Of a DNA stretch of 26,920 nt, positions 9,317 to 17,303 are shown piece after piece. The DNA comes from Syntrophaceae bacterium (GTDB taxonomy: Bacteria; Desulfobacterota; Desulfomonilia; Desulfomonilales; Desulfomonilaceae): contig JACWAG010000101.1 in the NCBI GenBank assembly GCA_014874425.1, positions 1 through 26,920 on the forward strand. The letters run 5' to 3'. Under the pieces are notes generated by a model. The model saw only the letters and a list, made by a program, of their open reading frames with translations. It was not told the origin of the DNA and did not search any database. Positions within the stretch are counted from its first letter, which is position 1. Each line of letters starts with the position of its first letter. A program made the position numbers and the translations under genes.

Positions 9317-10381
9317 TCATTTAATTAAATTGAGTCTGACGGGCGCATTGAGAATCGCGTAAGACCCGTTCTCAGATTCTTTTCGCTCGGCTATGCCCAC
9401 CTTGTCCTCAATTATCGCCGCGACTTTTTTTGCGTCATCGGACAGCATTCGCACACAACCATGTGATTGATTTCGGCCAATACTTCGCGGCGCGTTAGTT
9501 CCATGGAACCTGTATCCATAGTCTTCCAGTTTAACTTGTGCTTCTATACGATCCTCAGATGTTACGTCCTTTTTCCTGGATGTCGCTGTCCTTTTCTTCA
9601 ATAGCGGAGCCATAGTGCCACCGTAAACCCTTTTACTAGGCGAATCACCAGCGGCCCACGCCCTGTTTGCCGGTGGAATCCACCATGGGTTCTGGTCATA
9701 AATGTGAGTCACATAATATACGCCCACAGGCGTCGGAAATTCCGGGGCTCCAAGACCAATTTTACACTCATAGAGCACATCGGGCTCCGGAAGCCTTGTG
9801 TGCGCCATCAATTTAAAGATATGCGTTGAATGACTTACCTGTATCTCGAGCCTCTGGTTGGGGGTTTCTTCATAAGATTCACCAGAAGTTTTGGGTATAC
9901 TGCCGAGTCTTTTGAGGAAATCTCCCGGAACCGCCATTTTTTCGTTCTTTTTAAGATCGAGCCAGGAACCCGATGGGCCTGTTTTGTATGGATTGTCTTT
10001 CTGGTCTTCTAATTGAGTTCTTGGATCTCCAGGAATCCTGATATCAAAAATAGATTTGACCGACGAAAGAGACGCCGACTTGCTATTTGCGGATGACAAC
10101 GAATATCCGCTATCCGCGATTTTGGTGAAACCGGAATCGGGTTTCTCTTTTTCCTTGGACCGGCGCTTGTGCCGTGTACCCGATGATGGTTGTCCTGAAT
10201 TAAATTTTGCATGGGGCTGCTCGTAACTTCTCGCATGCAAAACAGGTCTTTGCGGCGTTAAGTTTGAATCTGAAAGCACTGAATCGACCACAGAGACACT
10301 TTCAGAACCCTGGGAACCTGCTATAGCCGACGTGAACAAACCAACACTCAAACTTAGAATCAGGGCTATTAATCTGATCAT
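9317..10381 (-). CDS. Exported L,D-transpeptidase (YkuD / ErfK-YbiS-YcfS-YnhG family)
   Basis: A 354-residue protein. Residues 1-22 form a Sec signal peptide (hydrophobic run ending at SAIAG). Residues 23-170 are a low-complexity linker rich in Ser, Lys and Pro. The catalytic YkuD domain covers about 185-350, with the HGTNAP element and the active-site motif SHGCVRM, whose nucleophile is Cys309. Enzymes of this family act in the periplasm, forming 3-3 peptidoglycan cross-links or attaching proteins to the wall. The long basic, serine-rich spacer suggests a protein reaching into the wall from the membrane side. It stands alone, between a convergent SDR gene and the divergent iorAB operon. Family assignment is secure; whether it cross-links or anchors cannot be told. 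Confidence 0.92.
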   Translation of the reverse strand: MIRLIALILSLSVGLFTSAIAGSQGSESVSVVDSVLSDSNLTPQRPVLHARSYEQPHAKFNSGQPSSGTRHKRRSKEKEKPDSGFTKIADSGYSLSSANSKSASLSSVKSIFDIRIPGDPRTQLEDQKDNPYKTGPSGSWLDLKKNEKMAVPGDFLKRLGSIPKTSGESYEETPNQRLEIQVSHSTHIFKLMAHTRLPEPDVLYECKIGLGAPEFPTPVGVYYVTHIYDQNPWWIPPANRAWAAGDSPSKRVYGGTMAPLLKKRTATSRKKDVTSEDRIEAQVKLEDYGYRFHGTNAPRSIGRNQSHGCVRMLSDDAKKVAAIIEDKVGIAERKESENGSYAILNAPVRLNLIK

Positions 10382-10426
10382 AAGAATCTCTCAAAAAATC
10401 CTGTAGTGATGAGGCAAATTGTTCAC

Positions 10427-10456
10427 ATTATTAACATTTATTTTGAGATAAATCAA
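10427..10456 (-). promoter_or_regulatory. Sigma70-like promoter for the L,D-transpeptidase
   Basis: On the minus strand TTGATT (10456-10451) is followed after 18 bases by AATAAT (10432-10427). This gives a leader of about 40 bases before the ATG at 10381. The ribosome-binding site is weak (GAGAG). Confidence 0.4.
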
Positions 10457-10554
10457 TAATAATCCAGAATCAATCACTAAAGATCCGCTAGCAAATCGAT
10501 TTTTTGATTGCTCCTTTACTGATCATAGTTTCATACAGATGAACAGGACAACAT

Positions 10555-10594
10555 GCTATATATAGCCGGACTGACCAATATAATATCATTATAT
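10555..10594. promoter_or_regulatory. Two AT-rich palindromes upstream of iorAB
   Basis: GCTATATATAGC (10555-10566) is a perfect 12-base palindrome. Eleven bases later ATATAAT, ATC, ATTATAT (10578-10594) forms a 7-3-7 inverted repeat that contains TATAAT on both strands. They lie in the 448-base region between the divergent transpeptidase and iorA genes, 65-100 bases upstream of the iorA promoter candidate. They may be operators or a second promoter. Nothing else resembling a gene is visible in 10382-10829. Confidence 0.35.
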
Positions 10595-10658
10595 CGTGAC
10601 TTTATGTCATATTTGTATGATACCTGACATTGTCACTATCGACACATATATGAAAATC

Positions 10659-10687
10659 TTGACAGTCCCGCAAAGTCAGATTAGGAT
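10659..10687 (+). promoter_or_regulatory. Strong sigma70-like promoter for iorAB
   Basis: A consensus TTGACA (10659-10664), an exact 17-base spacer and TAGGAT (10682-10687). The transcript would start near 10694, leaving a leader of about 136 bases before GTG 10830. This rules out the longer in-frame start at 10596, which lies upstream of the promoter. Confidence 0.6.
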
Positions 10688-10829
10688 TATGTTTAGATCA
10701 TGTTCAAAGAAACTGCTCGACAAATTGATTCTTGCTCATTATGTCTGGGCTTTTCTTAGTTCCTGTCAAGAATCGGGTCCGGCTTGCAATGAGTCAGAGC
10801 CCTGGAAACTAACGAAAGGTGAAGAGACC

Positions 10830-12611
10830 GTGAAAGAGCTATTATCAGGAAATGAAGCAATAGCACGTGGGGCTTATGAATATGGCGTTCGACTAGCCTC
10901 AGCGTATCCGGGAACACCTAGCACGGAAATTCTCGAATACATCGGAGAAAGATACCCCGAAATTGTCGCAGGGTGGGCTCCAAATGAGAAGGTAGCTGTC
11001 GAAGTTGCGGCCGGGGCCTCATATGGTGGATCGAGAGCCTTGGCGGCCATGAAACATGTCGGGCTCAACGTAGCGGCCGATCCATTCATGACGCTTTCTT
11101 ACACAGGTGTTAATGGTGGGTTCGTAATAGTCGTCTGCGATGACCCTGCCATGCATTCTTCCCAAAATGAACAGGACACAAGGAACTACGCAAAATTCGG
11201 TAAAGTCCCATGTCTTGAACCCTCTGATAGTCAGGAAGCTAAAGATTTCATTGGAGAATCTCTCAGAATAAGCGAAGATTTTGATACTCCTGTAATATTC
11301 AGAAGCTCGACACGAATATCACACTCCATGTCACTCGTGGAACTCGGCGAAAGGAAGGAAGGCCCGAGGGAACTTGGCCTCAAAAAGGACGCTGTCAAAT
11401 ATGTGATGCTTCCCGCCATGGCTAGGAGAAAACACCCGATAGTTGAAGAAAGGCTCAAAAATCTTGCTACGTTCGCCGAAACTTTCCCATTTAACAGGGT
11501 CATCATGGGAGATGATTCCATGGGCATCATTACATCGGGAGTCGCATTTCAGTATGCCCGTGAAGCCATGCCTAACGCGTCCTTTCTGAAATTGGGGATG
11601 GTGTGGCCTCTTCCTGAAAAGATGGTCCGGGACTTTGCATCAAGAGTTAAACGTTTGATCGTCATAGAAGAATTGGATCCATTTCTTGAAGAAGCTGTTC
11701 GTCTCATGGGGATAAAAGTTGAGGGAAAAAACCTCACTGGTTTATGTGGAGAGCTTTCTCCGGAACAGGTAGAAATCATCCTTACCGGAAAGTCCTCAGC
11801 CAAGAGTATCGGTGGGATTGACCTCGAACTGCCTATGAGACCACCGAACATGTGCCCGGGTTGCCCTCATCGGGCTACATTCACTGCTTTAAAAAAGAAC
11901 AAGGTCTATGTTGCCGGTGACATTGGTTGCTACACATTGGGGGCGCTGCCGCCTTTAGGGATGTTGGACAACTGTCTATGTATGGGGGCCGGCATAGGGA
12001 TTTCATCGGGGCTTGTTAGATCTCTTGGAGAATCGGCGAAAGGAAAAGCGGTCGCGGTCATCGGAGACTCTACATTTTTCCATTCGGGAATGACTCCTTT
12101 GTTGGAACTCGCTTATAACGGTGGCCATGCGACGGTTGTAATAGTAGACAATAGAATTACCGCAATGACAGGGGCGCAGCACCATCCTGGAACAGGATTT
12201 ACCCTACGGGAAGAACCCACAATCGCAGTTGATATGGAAAAACTCTGCGCTTCTTTTGGCTTGAGACGCGTAAAGACGGTCAATCCTTACAAAATCAGGG
12301 AACTCGAAAAGGTGATTAAAGAAGAACTTGAGGCCCCCGAACCGTCGGTGATAATTTCCCGAGCCCCTTGCGCGCTATTGAAGTCCGGCCGAATATTACC
12401 TGACAAACCGCTACGAATAAAGAAAGACGTTTGCACTGGTTGCAAAACGTGTATCAATACCGGTTGTCCTGCCCTGGAGTTTGTCAAAATCGATGTCCCG
12501 GAACCCGGTAAAAAACGCAAAGGCTACAGTAGAATAAACGCCACATTGTGCGTTGGATGTGGCACGTGTTTTGAGGTTTGCAAATTTGATGCTATCGAGG
12601 AGGCGTCATGA
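10830..12611 (+). CDS. iorA: Indolepyruvate:ferredoxin oxidoreductase, alpha subunit
   Basis: A 593-residue protein from GTG 10830, the usual length for IorA; the conserved family start (KELLSGNEAIARGAYE) begins directly after it. It oxidatively decarboxylates aryl 2-oxoacids from aromatic amino acids to aryl-acetyl-CoA, reducing ferredoxin. The pyrimidine-binding part (SAYPGTPSTEIL) is N-terminal. CPGCPHR begins at residue 342. The ThDP/Mg motif starts at GDS (about 412) and ends at DNRITAMTG. The C-terminal ferredoxin-like tail has two cysteine sets: CTGCKTC then GCP from residue 535 (four residues before the fourth Cys), and CVGCGTCFEVC from 574. Its stop overlaps the iorB start. The 78 codons upstream in frame are not family-like and span the promoter, so they are excluded. 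A paralogous aryl-oxoacid specificity is possible. Confidence 0.95.
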   Translation: MKELLSGNEAIARGAYEYGVRLASAYPGTPSTEILEYIGERYPEIVAGWAPNEKVAVEVAAGASYGGSRALAAMKHVGLNVAADPFMTLSYTGVNGGFVIVVCDDPAMHSSQNEQDTRNYAKFGKVPCLEPSDSQEAKDFIGESLRISEDFDTPVIFRSSTRISHSMSLVELGERKEGPRELGLKKDAVKYVMLPAMARRKHPIVEERLKNLATFAETFPFNRVIMGDDSMGIITSGVAFQYAREAMPNASFLKLGMVWPLPEKMVRDFASRVKRLIVIEELDPFLEEAVRLMGIKVEGKNLTGLCGELSPEQVEIILTGKSSAKSIGGIDLELPMRPPNMCPGCPHRATFTALKKNKVYVAGDIGCYTLGALPPLGMLDNCLCMGAGIGISSGLVRSLGESAKGKAVAVIGDSTFFHSGMTPLLELAYNGGHATVVIVDNRITAMTGAQHHPGTGFTLREEPTIAVDMEKLCASFGLRRVKTVNPYKIRELEKVIKEELEAPEPSVIISRAPCALLKSGRILPDKPLRIKKDVCTGCKTCINTGCPALEFVKIDVPEPGKKRKGYSRINATLCVGCGTCFEVCKFDAIEEAS

Positions 12612-13198
12612 TCCAGGACCGCGTTTACAATGTATTGATCGTTGGCGTGGGTGGACAAGGGATAATTTTAGCAAGTGACGTGCTTGGGCGTGTAGCTGCA
12701 AGGCACGGATATGATGTCAAAAAGAACGAAATACACGGGATGGCTCAAAGAGGAGGCTCGGTATCCAGCCACGTTCGGTTCGGAAAAATTGTCAGCTCAC
12801 CGATAATAAAAATGGGTGAAGCTGATGTGCTACTTTCATTTGAGCAGATCGAGACTCTGAGATACTTCCCCTTTCTTTCCGAAAATGGACAGGTGATTGT
12901 AAATAATCAGAAGATATTGCCTCCCGCTGTTTTTACTGGCCAACAGGAGTACCCCCCGGACGTCCTCGAACGAATCATGCAGAAGGCCCCGAAAACAATA
13001 GTGGTTGACGGTCCGTCCGTCGCAAAGAACATTGGAAATCCCAAAGTCTTGAACGTAATTTTCCTCGGAGTGTTAAGCAAATTTCTGGATATTCCCTCGG
13101 AAATCTATGAACAGACTTTGAGGGAGACGCTAAAACCCAAATTGGTCGATATCAATATTCGGGCCTTTAATGAAGGCAGATCGATGGGGCCGGCGTAA
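12608..13198 (+). CDS. iorB: Indolepyruvate:ferredoxin oxidoreductase, beta subunit
   Basis: A 196-residue protein of the 2-oxoacid:acceptor oxidoreductase gamma/beta family. The N-terminus carries GVGGQGIILASDVLG, and the family motif KKNEIHGMAQRGGSV follows at about 38-52. It pairs with IorA to form the cytoplasmic oxidoreductase and supplies the CoA-binding part of the active site (family knowledge). Its ATG shares four bases with the iorA stop (ATGA), so the two are translationally coupled and should be made in equal amounts. The length is normal and no key segment is missing. Confidence 0.94.
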   Translation: MIQDRVYNVLIVGVGGQGIILASDVLGRVAARHGYDVKKNEIHGMAQRGGSVSSHVRFGKIVSSPIIKMGEADVLLSFEQIETLRYFPFLSENGQVIVNNQKILPPAVFTGQQEYPPDVLERIMQKAPKTIVVDGPSVAKNIGNPKVLNVIFLGVLSKFLDIPSEIYEQTLRETLKPKLVDINIRAFNEGRSMGPA

Positions 13199-13263
13199 TT
13201 TCTAACCAAGTTATATCCAGTCATTCCCCCAAGTGGGCTAAGGTAGAGGCTCACTTCCCTAAA

Positions 13264-13293
13264 CCTCCCGCGGTTACCAAGGACTGCGGGGGG
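13264..13293 (+). terminator. GC-rich hairpin after iorB, possible terminator
   Basis: CCTCCCGC (13264-13271) can pair with GCGGGGGG (13286-13293) through eight pairs, one of them G-T, around a 14-base loop. It lies 65 bases after the iorB stop. No T run follows, so intrinsic termination is doubtful. Confidence 0.3.
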
Positions 13294-13315
13294 CCCCTCC
13301 AGCCCAGTAATGTCT

Positions 13316-13342
13316 TTGACTTAGTTCTTCTAATCTTATAAT
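13316..13342 (+). promoter_or_regulatory. Promoter candidate for the 69-residue protein
   Basis: TTGACT (13316-13321) and a perfect TATAAT (13337-13342) with a short 15-base spacer. An overlapping TAATAC would give 17. The gene start is 36 bases downstream, behind a good GGAGG. Confidence 0.4.
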
Positions 13343-13377
13343 ACTCAAGCGTAAAATCTGTAAAATTTGGAGGCCAA

Positions 13378-13587
13378 ATGAACGACCAAACATGGAATGT
13401 ACAGAAAATTAGACAGGAGATCTACGATGCGCGGACCAAACTGTTTGTAGTCGCTAAAGTATTGGAAGCCGGGAGCGTAAAAATAGGAGAACAGCAAGAA
13501 TGGGCTTTGGTGGTAAGACCGCTGCTAAAAGATATCCTAACTTATGTGGATAAGATTCAGGGATTTCTTGAAGAAAAGCCTTCGTAA
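13378..13587 (+). CDS. Small protein of unknown function, 69 residues
   Basis: I do not recognise a family. The start is convincing: TTGGAGG sits five bases before the ATG, with a promoter-like TATAAT further upstream. The composition is that of a soluble, mostly helical protein with alternating hydrophobic and charged residues. There is no signal peptide, cysteine pair or transmembrane segment. The C-terminal half (VVRPLLKDILTYVDKIQGFLEE) could form an amphipathic helix. It is followed convergently by the hybrid kinase gene with 71 bases between the stops. It appears to be its own transcription unit rather than part of iorAB. Confidence 0.65.
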   Translation: MNDQTWNVQKIRQEIYDARTKLFVVAKVLEAGSVKIGEQQEWALVVRPLLKDILTYVDKIQGFLEEKPS

Positions 13588-13658
13588 ATCAATGTCGAAA
13601 ACTTTTGGAATTGATTGAATTTTTTGAAGCGGCCCACTCGATTATTGAGGGTGATCAA

Positions 13659-16406
13659 TCAATCCTCATCCAAGATTTGACGAATTTTGTCCAAAAGTTG
13701 CTTTGCATTAAAGGGTTTTTGTACGAATGCCTTTGCCCCCGCCGCCAACATGGAATTAGCCTGTTTGTCCATGGGAAAGCCACTAACCAAAAGTACATTC
13801 GCTTTGGTGTTGATCTCTAAAATTTCCGTTAGAAATTGCTTGCCACCCATTTCCGGCATTATTAGATCCAAAATCACCAGGGATATTCTCTCTTTTCCTC
13901 TTTGATATATCTCCAAAGCCTCTTTTCCATTAGTTGCAGTGAGGACTTTGTAGCCAACGCTATTTAGAATTTCGGTGCCCCAACCTCTTACAGAGGTATC
14001 GTCATCAACCAGGAGAATTGTCTCGGATCCACCGCGTAAAAGCGTCTCTTCAGCTTTGGTTTGTGGTTCTCTTTCAAATGAAATTGCAGGAAAAAAGATT
14101 TTAAATGTAGTCCCATGTTCGGGTTCACTGTAACAAATTATGTAACCATCATGTAGCTTAACGATTCCATAAATCGTAGCAAGCCCCAAACCGGTTCCCT
14201 TTCCTACTTCCTTGGTAGTGAAAAATGGTTCAAAGATGTGCAGTTGTGTTTCCTGATCCATGCCAGAACCTGTGTCTGAAATGTTGAGGGATACGTAGCG
14301 TCCGGGTTTGGCTCCAAGATGTCTTCGGCAAAATTCCTGATCCAACTCGACGTTTGCAGTCACGACAGACAATGTCCCGCCGTCCGACATGGCGTCTCGG
14401 GCGTTCACAGCAAGGTTCATTATAATCTGCCCTATCTGGGAAGGATCGGCTCGAATTGATTCCAAGTCGGCGCCTAGGTGTAAGTCAATTCTGATATTTT
14501 TGGGTATAGTTCGAGATAGAAGGCCCTCGATTTCAATTACCTGTTGGTTCAAGTTTACCGGACGGAGATTAGGCTCAATTTTTCTACTGAAGGTGAGTAA
14601 GCGCTGAACAAGATCAACTCCGCGTTTGCCAGCCTCATGTATATGCAGTAATTGGCTATAATCAGTTTCATTTCCCTTTTTTATTTGGAGCATGAGTTCG
14701 GAATACCCCAATACTACCTGGAGTAGATTGTTGAAATCATGGGCAATGCCCCCTGTAAGGGTCCCAATCGCTTCCATTTTTTGTGCCCAGAAAAGCTGCT
14801 TTCGAAGCTCGATTTCTAGAGTTTTGTCTCGCCCTATGGACACAAAATTGACTAGTTTGCCTAAAGAATCCCGAACTGGTGATATTACACAGTCTTCCTG
14901 ATAAAGTGTTCCATCTTTTCTCCTGTTTACAAATGCACCTCTCCAAACGTCTCCACGTGCGATGACATCCCAAAGATCCCTATAGAATTTCTGGTCATGC
15001 GTACCACTACTCAAGAACCCAGGTGTTCTCCCGATCGCTTCGTCTCGTGTGTACCCTGTTATGCTCTCGAAGGCTGGGTTTACGTATTCTATATTTCCGT
15101 GAGTATCCGTCACAATTATGCTTTCAGCCGATTGTTCTACAGCGGCGGCCAGCCGCCTCTGTACGTTCTCGGATCGCCTTTGTTTCGTAATATCTCTTAC
15201 CCAAACTTGTAGCCCAGGCTGACCTTTCACTGTCACTTCACGAGCGCTAATTTCTGCGTGGAACGATGTCCCGTCTTTTCGCAGTAGCCTAGCCTCGTAT
15301 CTATTAGGAACTTGTTCCTTTCTCATTTTTGCTAAGAACCGCCTGGGAATAATTTCTCGGTCGTCTCGATGGTAAACCGTCCAGTGGTCCATACCTACTA
15401 ACTCACCTTTGGAATAACCCAACATCTCGTAAAGCCGAGAATTGGCGAATTCAATCTTCGGCCCTTTTTGAAGGAATACTCCATCAAAACTGTTTTCTAC
15501 TAGAGATTGATAGAGTTCCTCGCTTTTCTTAAGCTCATATTCCATTAGTATTTGCTTGGTAACGTCAGCAAGGAAAACCACGCTGGCCGGCTCGCCACCC
15601 CATGAAATTAGCCTTGAATCGATATCAAACCATCTTTCTGTCCCATCTTTTACAATCACCCTGAATGAATAACGGCTCTCGAATTTCTCGCCTTTGAGTC
15701 TCCGATAATGGCGCTGAAGCACCAAGTCCCTGTCATCTGGATGAAATAAATCGGTGAAAGGTCTATCAAGCAATTCGACCACTTCAAAACCGACCATTTC
15801 ACATAGGCTTGGGTTAACGAAACGAATCTTTCCATCCTGAGCGACGAGAATTCCCTCATATGCTCCATCCACAACAGCGCGATATTTTCCCTCTGATTCT
15901 CTCAGCGCATCTTCTGCTCGCTTGCGATGGGTGATGTCATGAATTATGGAAAACAATAATGTTCGCCCCTGAACGCCTATGGGTGACGAATGCACTTCTA
16001 CTATTCGAGTTTCGCCACTGGCCAGTCTGTGCGGGAAGACAAAATGGTTTCGCTCTTCCTGCTTGGCACGACGCCTTTCGGCCAAAACCTCTTCTGGAGG
16101 CAAATAATTAATTTCCTGGATCCTCATTTTCCTGAGGGTATCACGGGAGTATCCGTAGTATTTAGCTGCTGCCGCGTTGGCATCGATAATAGCCCCTGAG
16201 TCGGGTTCAATCAGCAGCATGACGGCATCGTGTCGTTCAAATAGAGTGCGGAAGCACTGTTCATCCTCACGCAACTCATCTTTCACCTGATTGCGTTCCG
16301 GAATGACCAGTTGAGTAGCCCTAAAAGCTTTATATTCAGCCATTTTAAGGCGCATTTCTTTCAATTCGTCAATTAGCTGTTTCTTGGTTTTGCCTTGGTC
16401 TTGCAT
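13659..16406 (-). CDS. Soluble hybrid sensor histidine kinase with four PAS domains and a C-terminal receiver
   Basis: A 915-residue protein from ATG 16406, with GGGAG eight bases upstream. A short charged coiled coil (1-45) leads into four PAS domains at about 50-165, 175-290, 300-415 and 425-540, most with the usual C-terminal IT(H/K) connector. The HisKA phosphoacceptor is His556 in GGIAHDFNNLLQ. The HATPase domain follows (N box NLAVNARDAM, then G boxes DTGSGMD and GKGTGLGLAT). The receiver at about 795-915 has an acidic DDD patch and phospho-acceptor Asp847 in LDLIMPEMGG. There is no transmembrane segment, so it senses a cytoplasmic signal; four PAS domains suit redox, haem or small ligands. 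No DNA-binding output domain or separate regulator lies beside it, so its output is probably a phosphorelay to a gene elsewhere. Confidence 0.95.
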   Translation of the reverse strand: MQDQGKTKKQLIDELKEMRLKMAEYKAFRATQLVIPERNQVKDELREDEQCFRTLFERHDAVMLLIEPDSGAIIDANAAAAKYYGYSRDTLRKMRIQEINYLPPEEVLAERRRAKQEERNHFVFPHRLASGETRIVEVHSSPIGVQGRTLLFSIIHDITHRKRAEDALRESEGKYRAVVDGAYEGILVAQDGKIRFVNPSLCEMVGFEVVELLDRPFTDLFHPDDRDLVLQRHYRRLKGEKFESRYSFRVIVKDGTERWFDIDSRLISWGGEPASVVFLADVTKQILMEYELKKSEELYQSLVENSFDGVFLQKGPKIEFANSRLYEMLGYSKGELVGMDHWTVYHRDDREIIPRRFLAKMRKEQVPNRYEARLLRKDGTSFHAEISAREVTVKGQPGLQVWVRDITKQRRSENVQRRLAAAVEQSAESIIVTDTHGNIEYVNPAFESITGYTRDEAIGRTPGFLSSGTHDQKFYRDLWDVIARGDVWRGAFVNRRKDGTLYQEDCVISPVRDSLGKLVNFVSIGRDKTLEIELRKQLFWAQKMEAIGTLTGGIAHDFNNLLQVVLGYSELMLQIKKGNETDYSQLLHIHEAGKRGVDLVQRLLTFSRKIEPNLRPVNLNQQVIEIEGLLSRTIPKNIRIDLHLGADLESIRADPSQIGQIIMNLAVNARDAMSDGGTLSVVTANVELDQEFCRRHLGAKPGRYVSLNISDTGSGMDQETQLHIFEPFFTTKEVGKGTGLGLATIYGIVKLHDGYIICYSEPEHGTTFKIFFPAISFEREPQTKAEETLLRGGSETILLVDDDTSVRGWGTEILNSVGYKVLTATNGKEALEIYQRGKERISLVILDLIMPEMGGKQFLTEILEINTKANVLLVSGFPMDKQANSMLAAGAKAFVQKPFNAKQLLDKIRQILDED

Positions 16407-16742
16407 GATGGGATCTCCCGCTGAAGAAAGGCAGTCGGTTCAGAATGAAAATGAAAATTTATTTCATCTGTATCAAATCTCAGTAGAAAAATGTATGTAA
16501 AATTATAATTGAGGTAGAATTAGTCGTTTCCAGATAGTTCCCTTAAAGTTCCCAGCGTACGGCATTCCCGCACCGGGATCATCAGGGATGCTCCCCCACC
16601 AGCTTCCACAAGACCCACAAACGCTATCAGAGGGGTTCAGAGAGCTTCGATTCTTTCCTGTCCCGGTATGAAGCGTGTTCGATCAAGGAACTCCTGCACG
16701 ATTTACTCCTCTCCGAAGCCCTTGTGGTATATGGTCCAGTGC
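16407..16742. other. 336-base gap with possible relic coding sequence
   Basis: This region separates the kinase start from the end of the CMD-like gene. The half nearest the kinase is AT-rich and contains TATAAT on the minus strand (16507-16502), a possible -10 box for the kinase. The rest is GC-richer. On the plus strand one frame is open from about 16549 through the CMD gene without a usable start before 16724. It reads like protein in places (THKRYQRGSESFDSFLSRYE, then KELLHDLLLSEALVVYGPV). I cannot name a family. It may be a decayed gene or transposase fragment, or chance. CCCGCACCGGG near 16568 is a small hairpin. Confidence 0.3.
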
Positions 16743-17291
16743 CTAAAAAGGAGCCGTTACGCCCTCAGGAAGGGGCACATCAAACGCCTGTGTTATTTCA
16801 CCTACCATTTGATAGAATCCGCACAAAGTTACAACTTCTAAGAAACCTTGAACTCCATAGATTTTTATCATTTCATTCTGAATTTTTTCCGGGACGGACT
16901 TATATTCCAGCACGACGTCAATTGTGTCGAGGATCACAGAATACGGATGAGGAATCGCGTCACGATTAACCTTTAAAATGGCGTCTATCAGAGCGTCACT
17001 CAGTCCCGCGGCACAGGCGGACTTCTGATGATCTACCCACTCAAAAACTACTCCAATTTTCCTGGCAATAGACAAGACAATAAATTGATAGGCGTCTCTA
17101 GGCAGCTTTCCCTCAAACTTAAGGTAGTATCCTAACCTCTCAATAAGTTGAGCCAACTCAGGGTGATTCATCAATGGAATGTATAAACCTCTCACGTTAG
17201 TCCCTTGGACCGATCGTCTCGCCAGGATGTCATCGTAAATCTTCTTGGCTTCATCTGTGAGCTTCCCTCTCAAATCAGGCAAAGTCGACAT
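16743..17291 (-). CDS. Carboxymuconolactone decarboxylase-like (CMD/AhpD superfamily) protein
   Basis: A 182-residue, all-helical cytoplasmic protein. The core around residues 60-100 shows the CMD pattern: an aromatic/Glu element (VFEWVDHQ) with a histidine, followed by AxxxGLSDALIDAI. The redox CxxC of AhpD and other peroxidase-type members is absent, so it is more likely a decarboxylase, lyase or isomerase-type member than an alkylhydroperoxidase. Its start is 12 bases after the stop of the upstream ThDP-enzyme gene on the same strand, so the two form an operon. I infer that it acts on the product or substrate of that enzyme. The superfamily is well supported; the reaction is unknown. Confidence 0.8.
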   Translation of the reverse strand: MSTLPDLRGKLTDEAKKIYDDILARRSVQGTNVRGLYIPLMNHPELAQLIERLGYYLKFEGKLPRDAYQFIVLSIARKIGVVFEWVDHQKSACAAGLSDALIDAILKVNRDAIPHPYSVILDTIDVVLEYKSVPEKIQNEMIKIYGVQGFLEVVTLCGFYQMVGEITQAFDVPLPEGVTAPF

Positions 17292-17303
17292 TACTTATCT
17301 CCC

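Noticed and set aside
10596..10829. N-terminal 78-residue extension of IorA.
   Set aside because: The promoter lies inside it, the sequence is not IorA-like, and the family start matches GTG 10830.
13605..13820. Plus-strand frame overlapping the end of the hybrid kinase.
   Set aside because: It is the antisense shadow of the receiver domain.
16724..16969. Plus-strand 81-residue frame antisense to the CMD-like gene.
   Set aside because: Most of it mirrors a supported gene; only the stretch before 16743 is kept as a possible relic.
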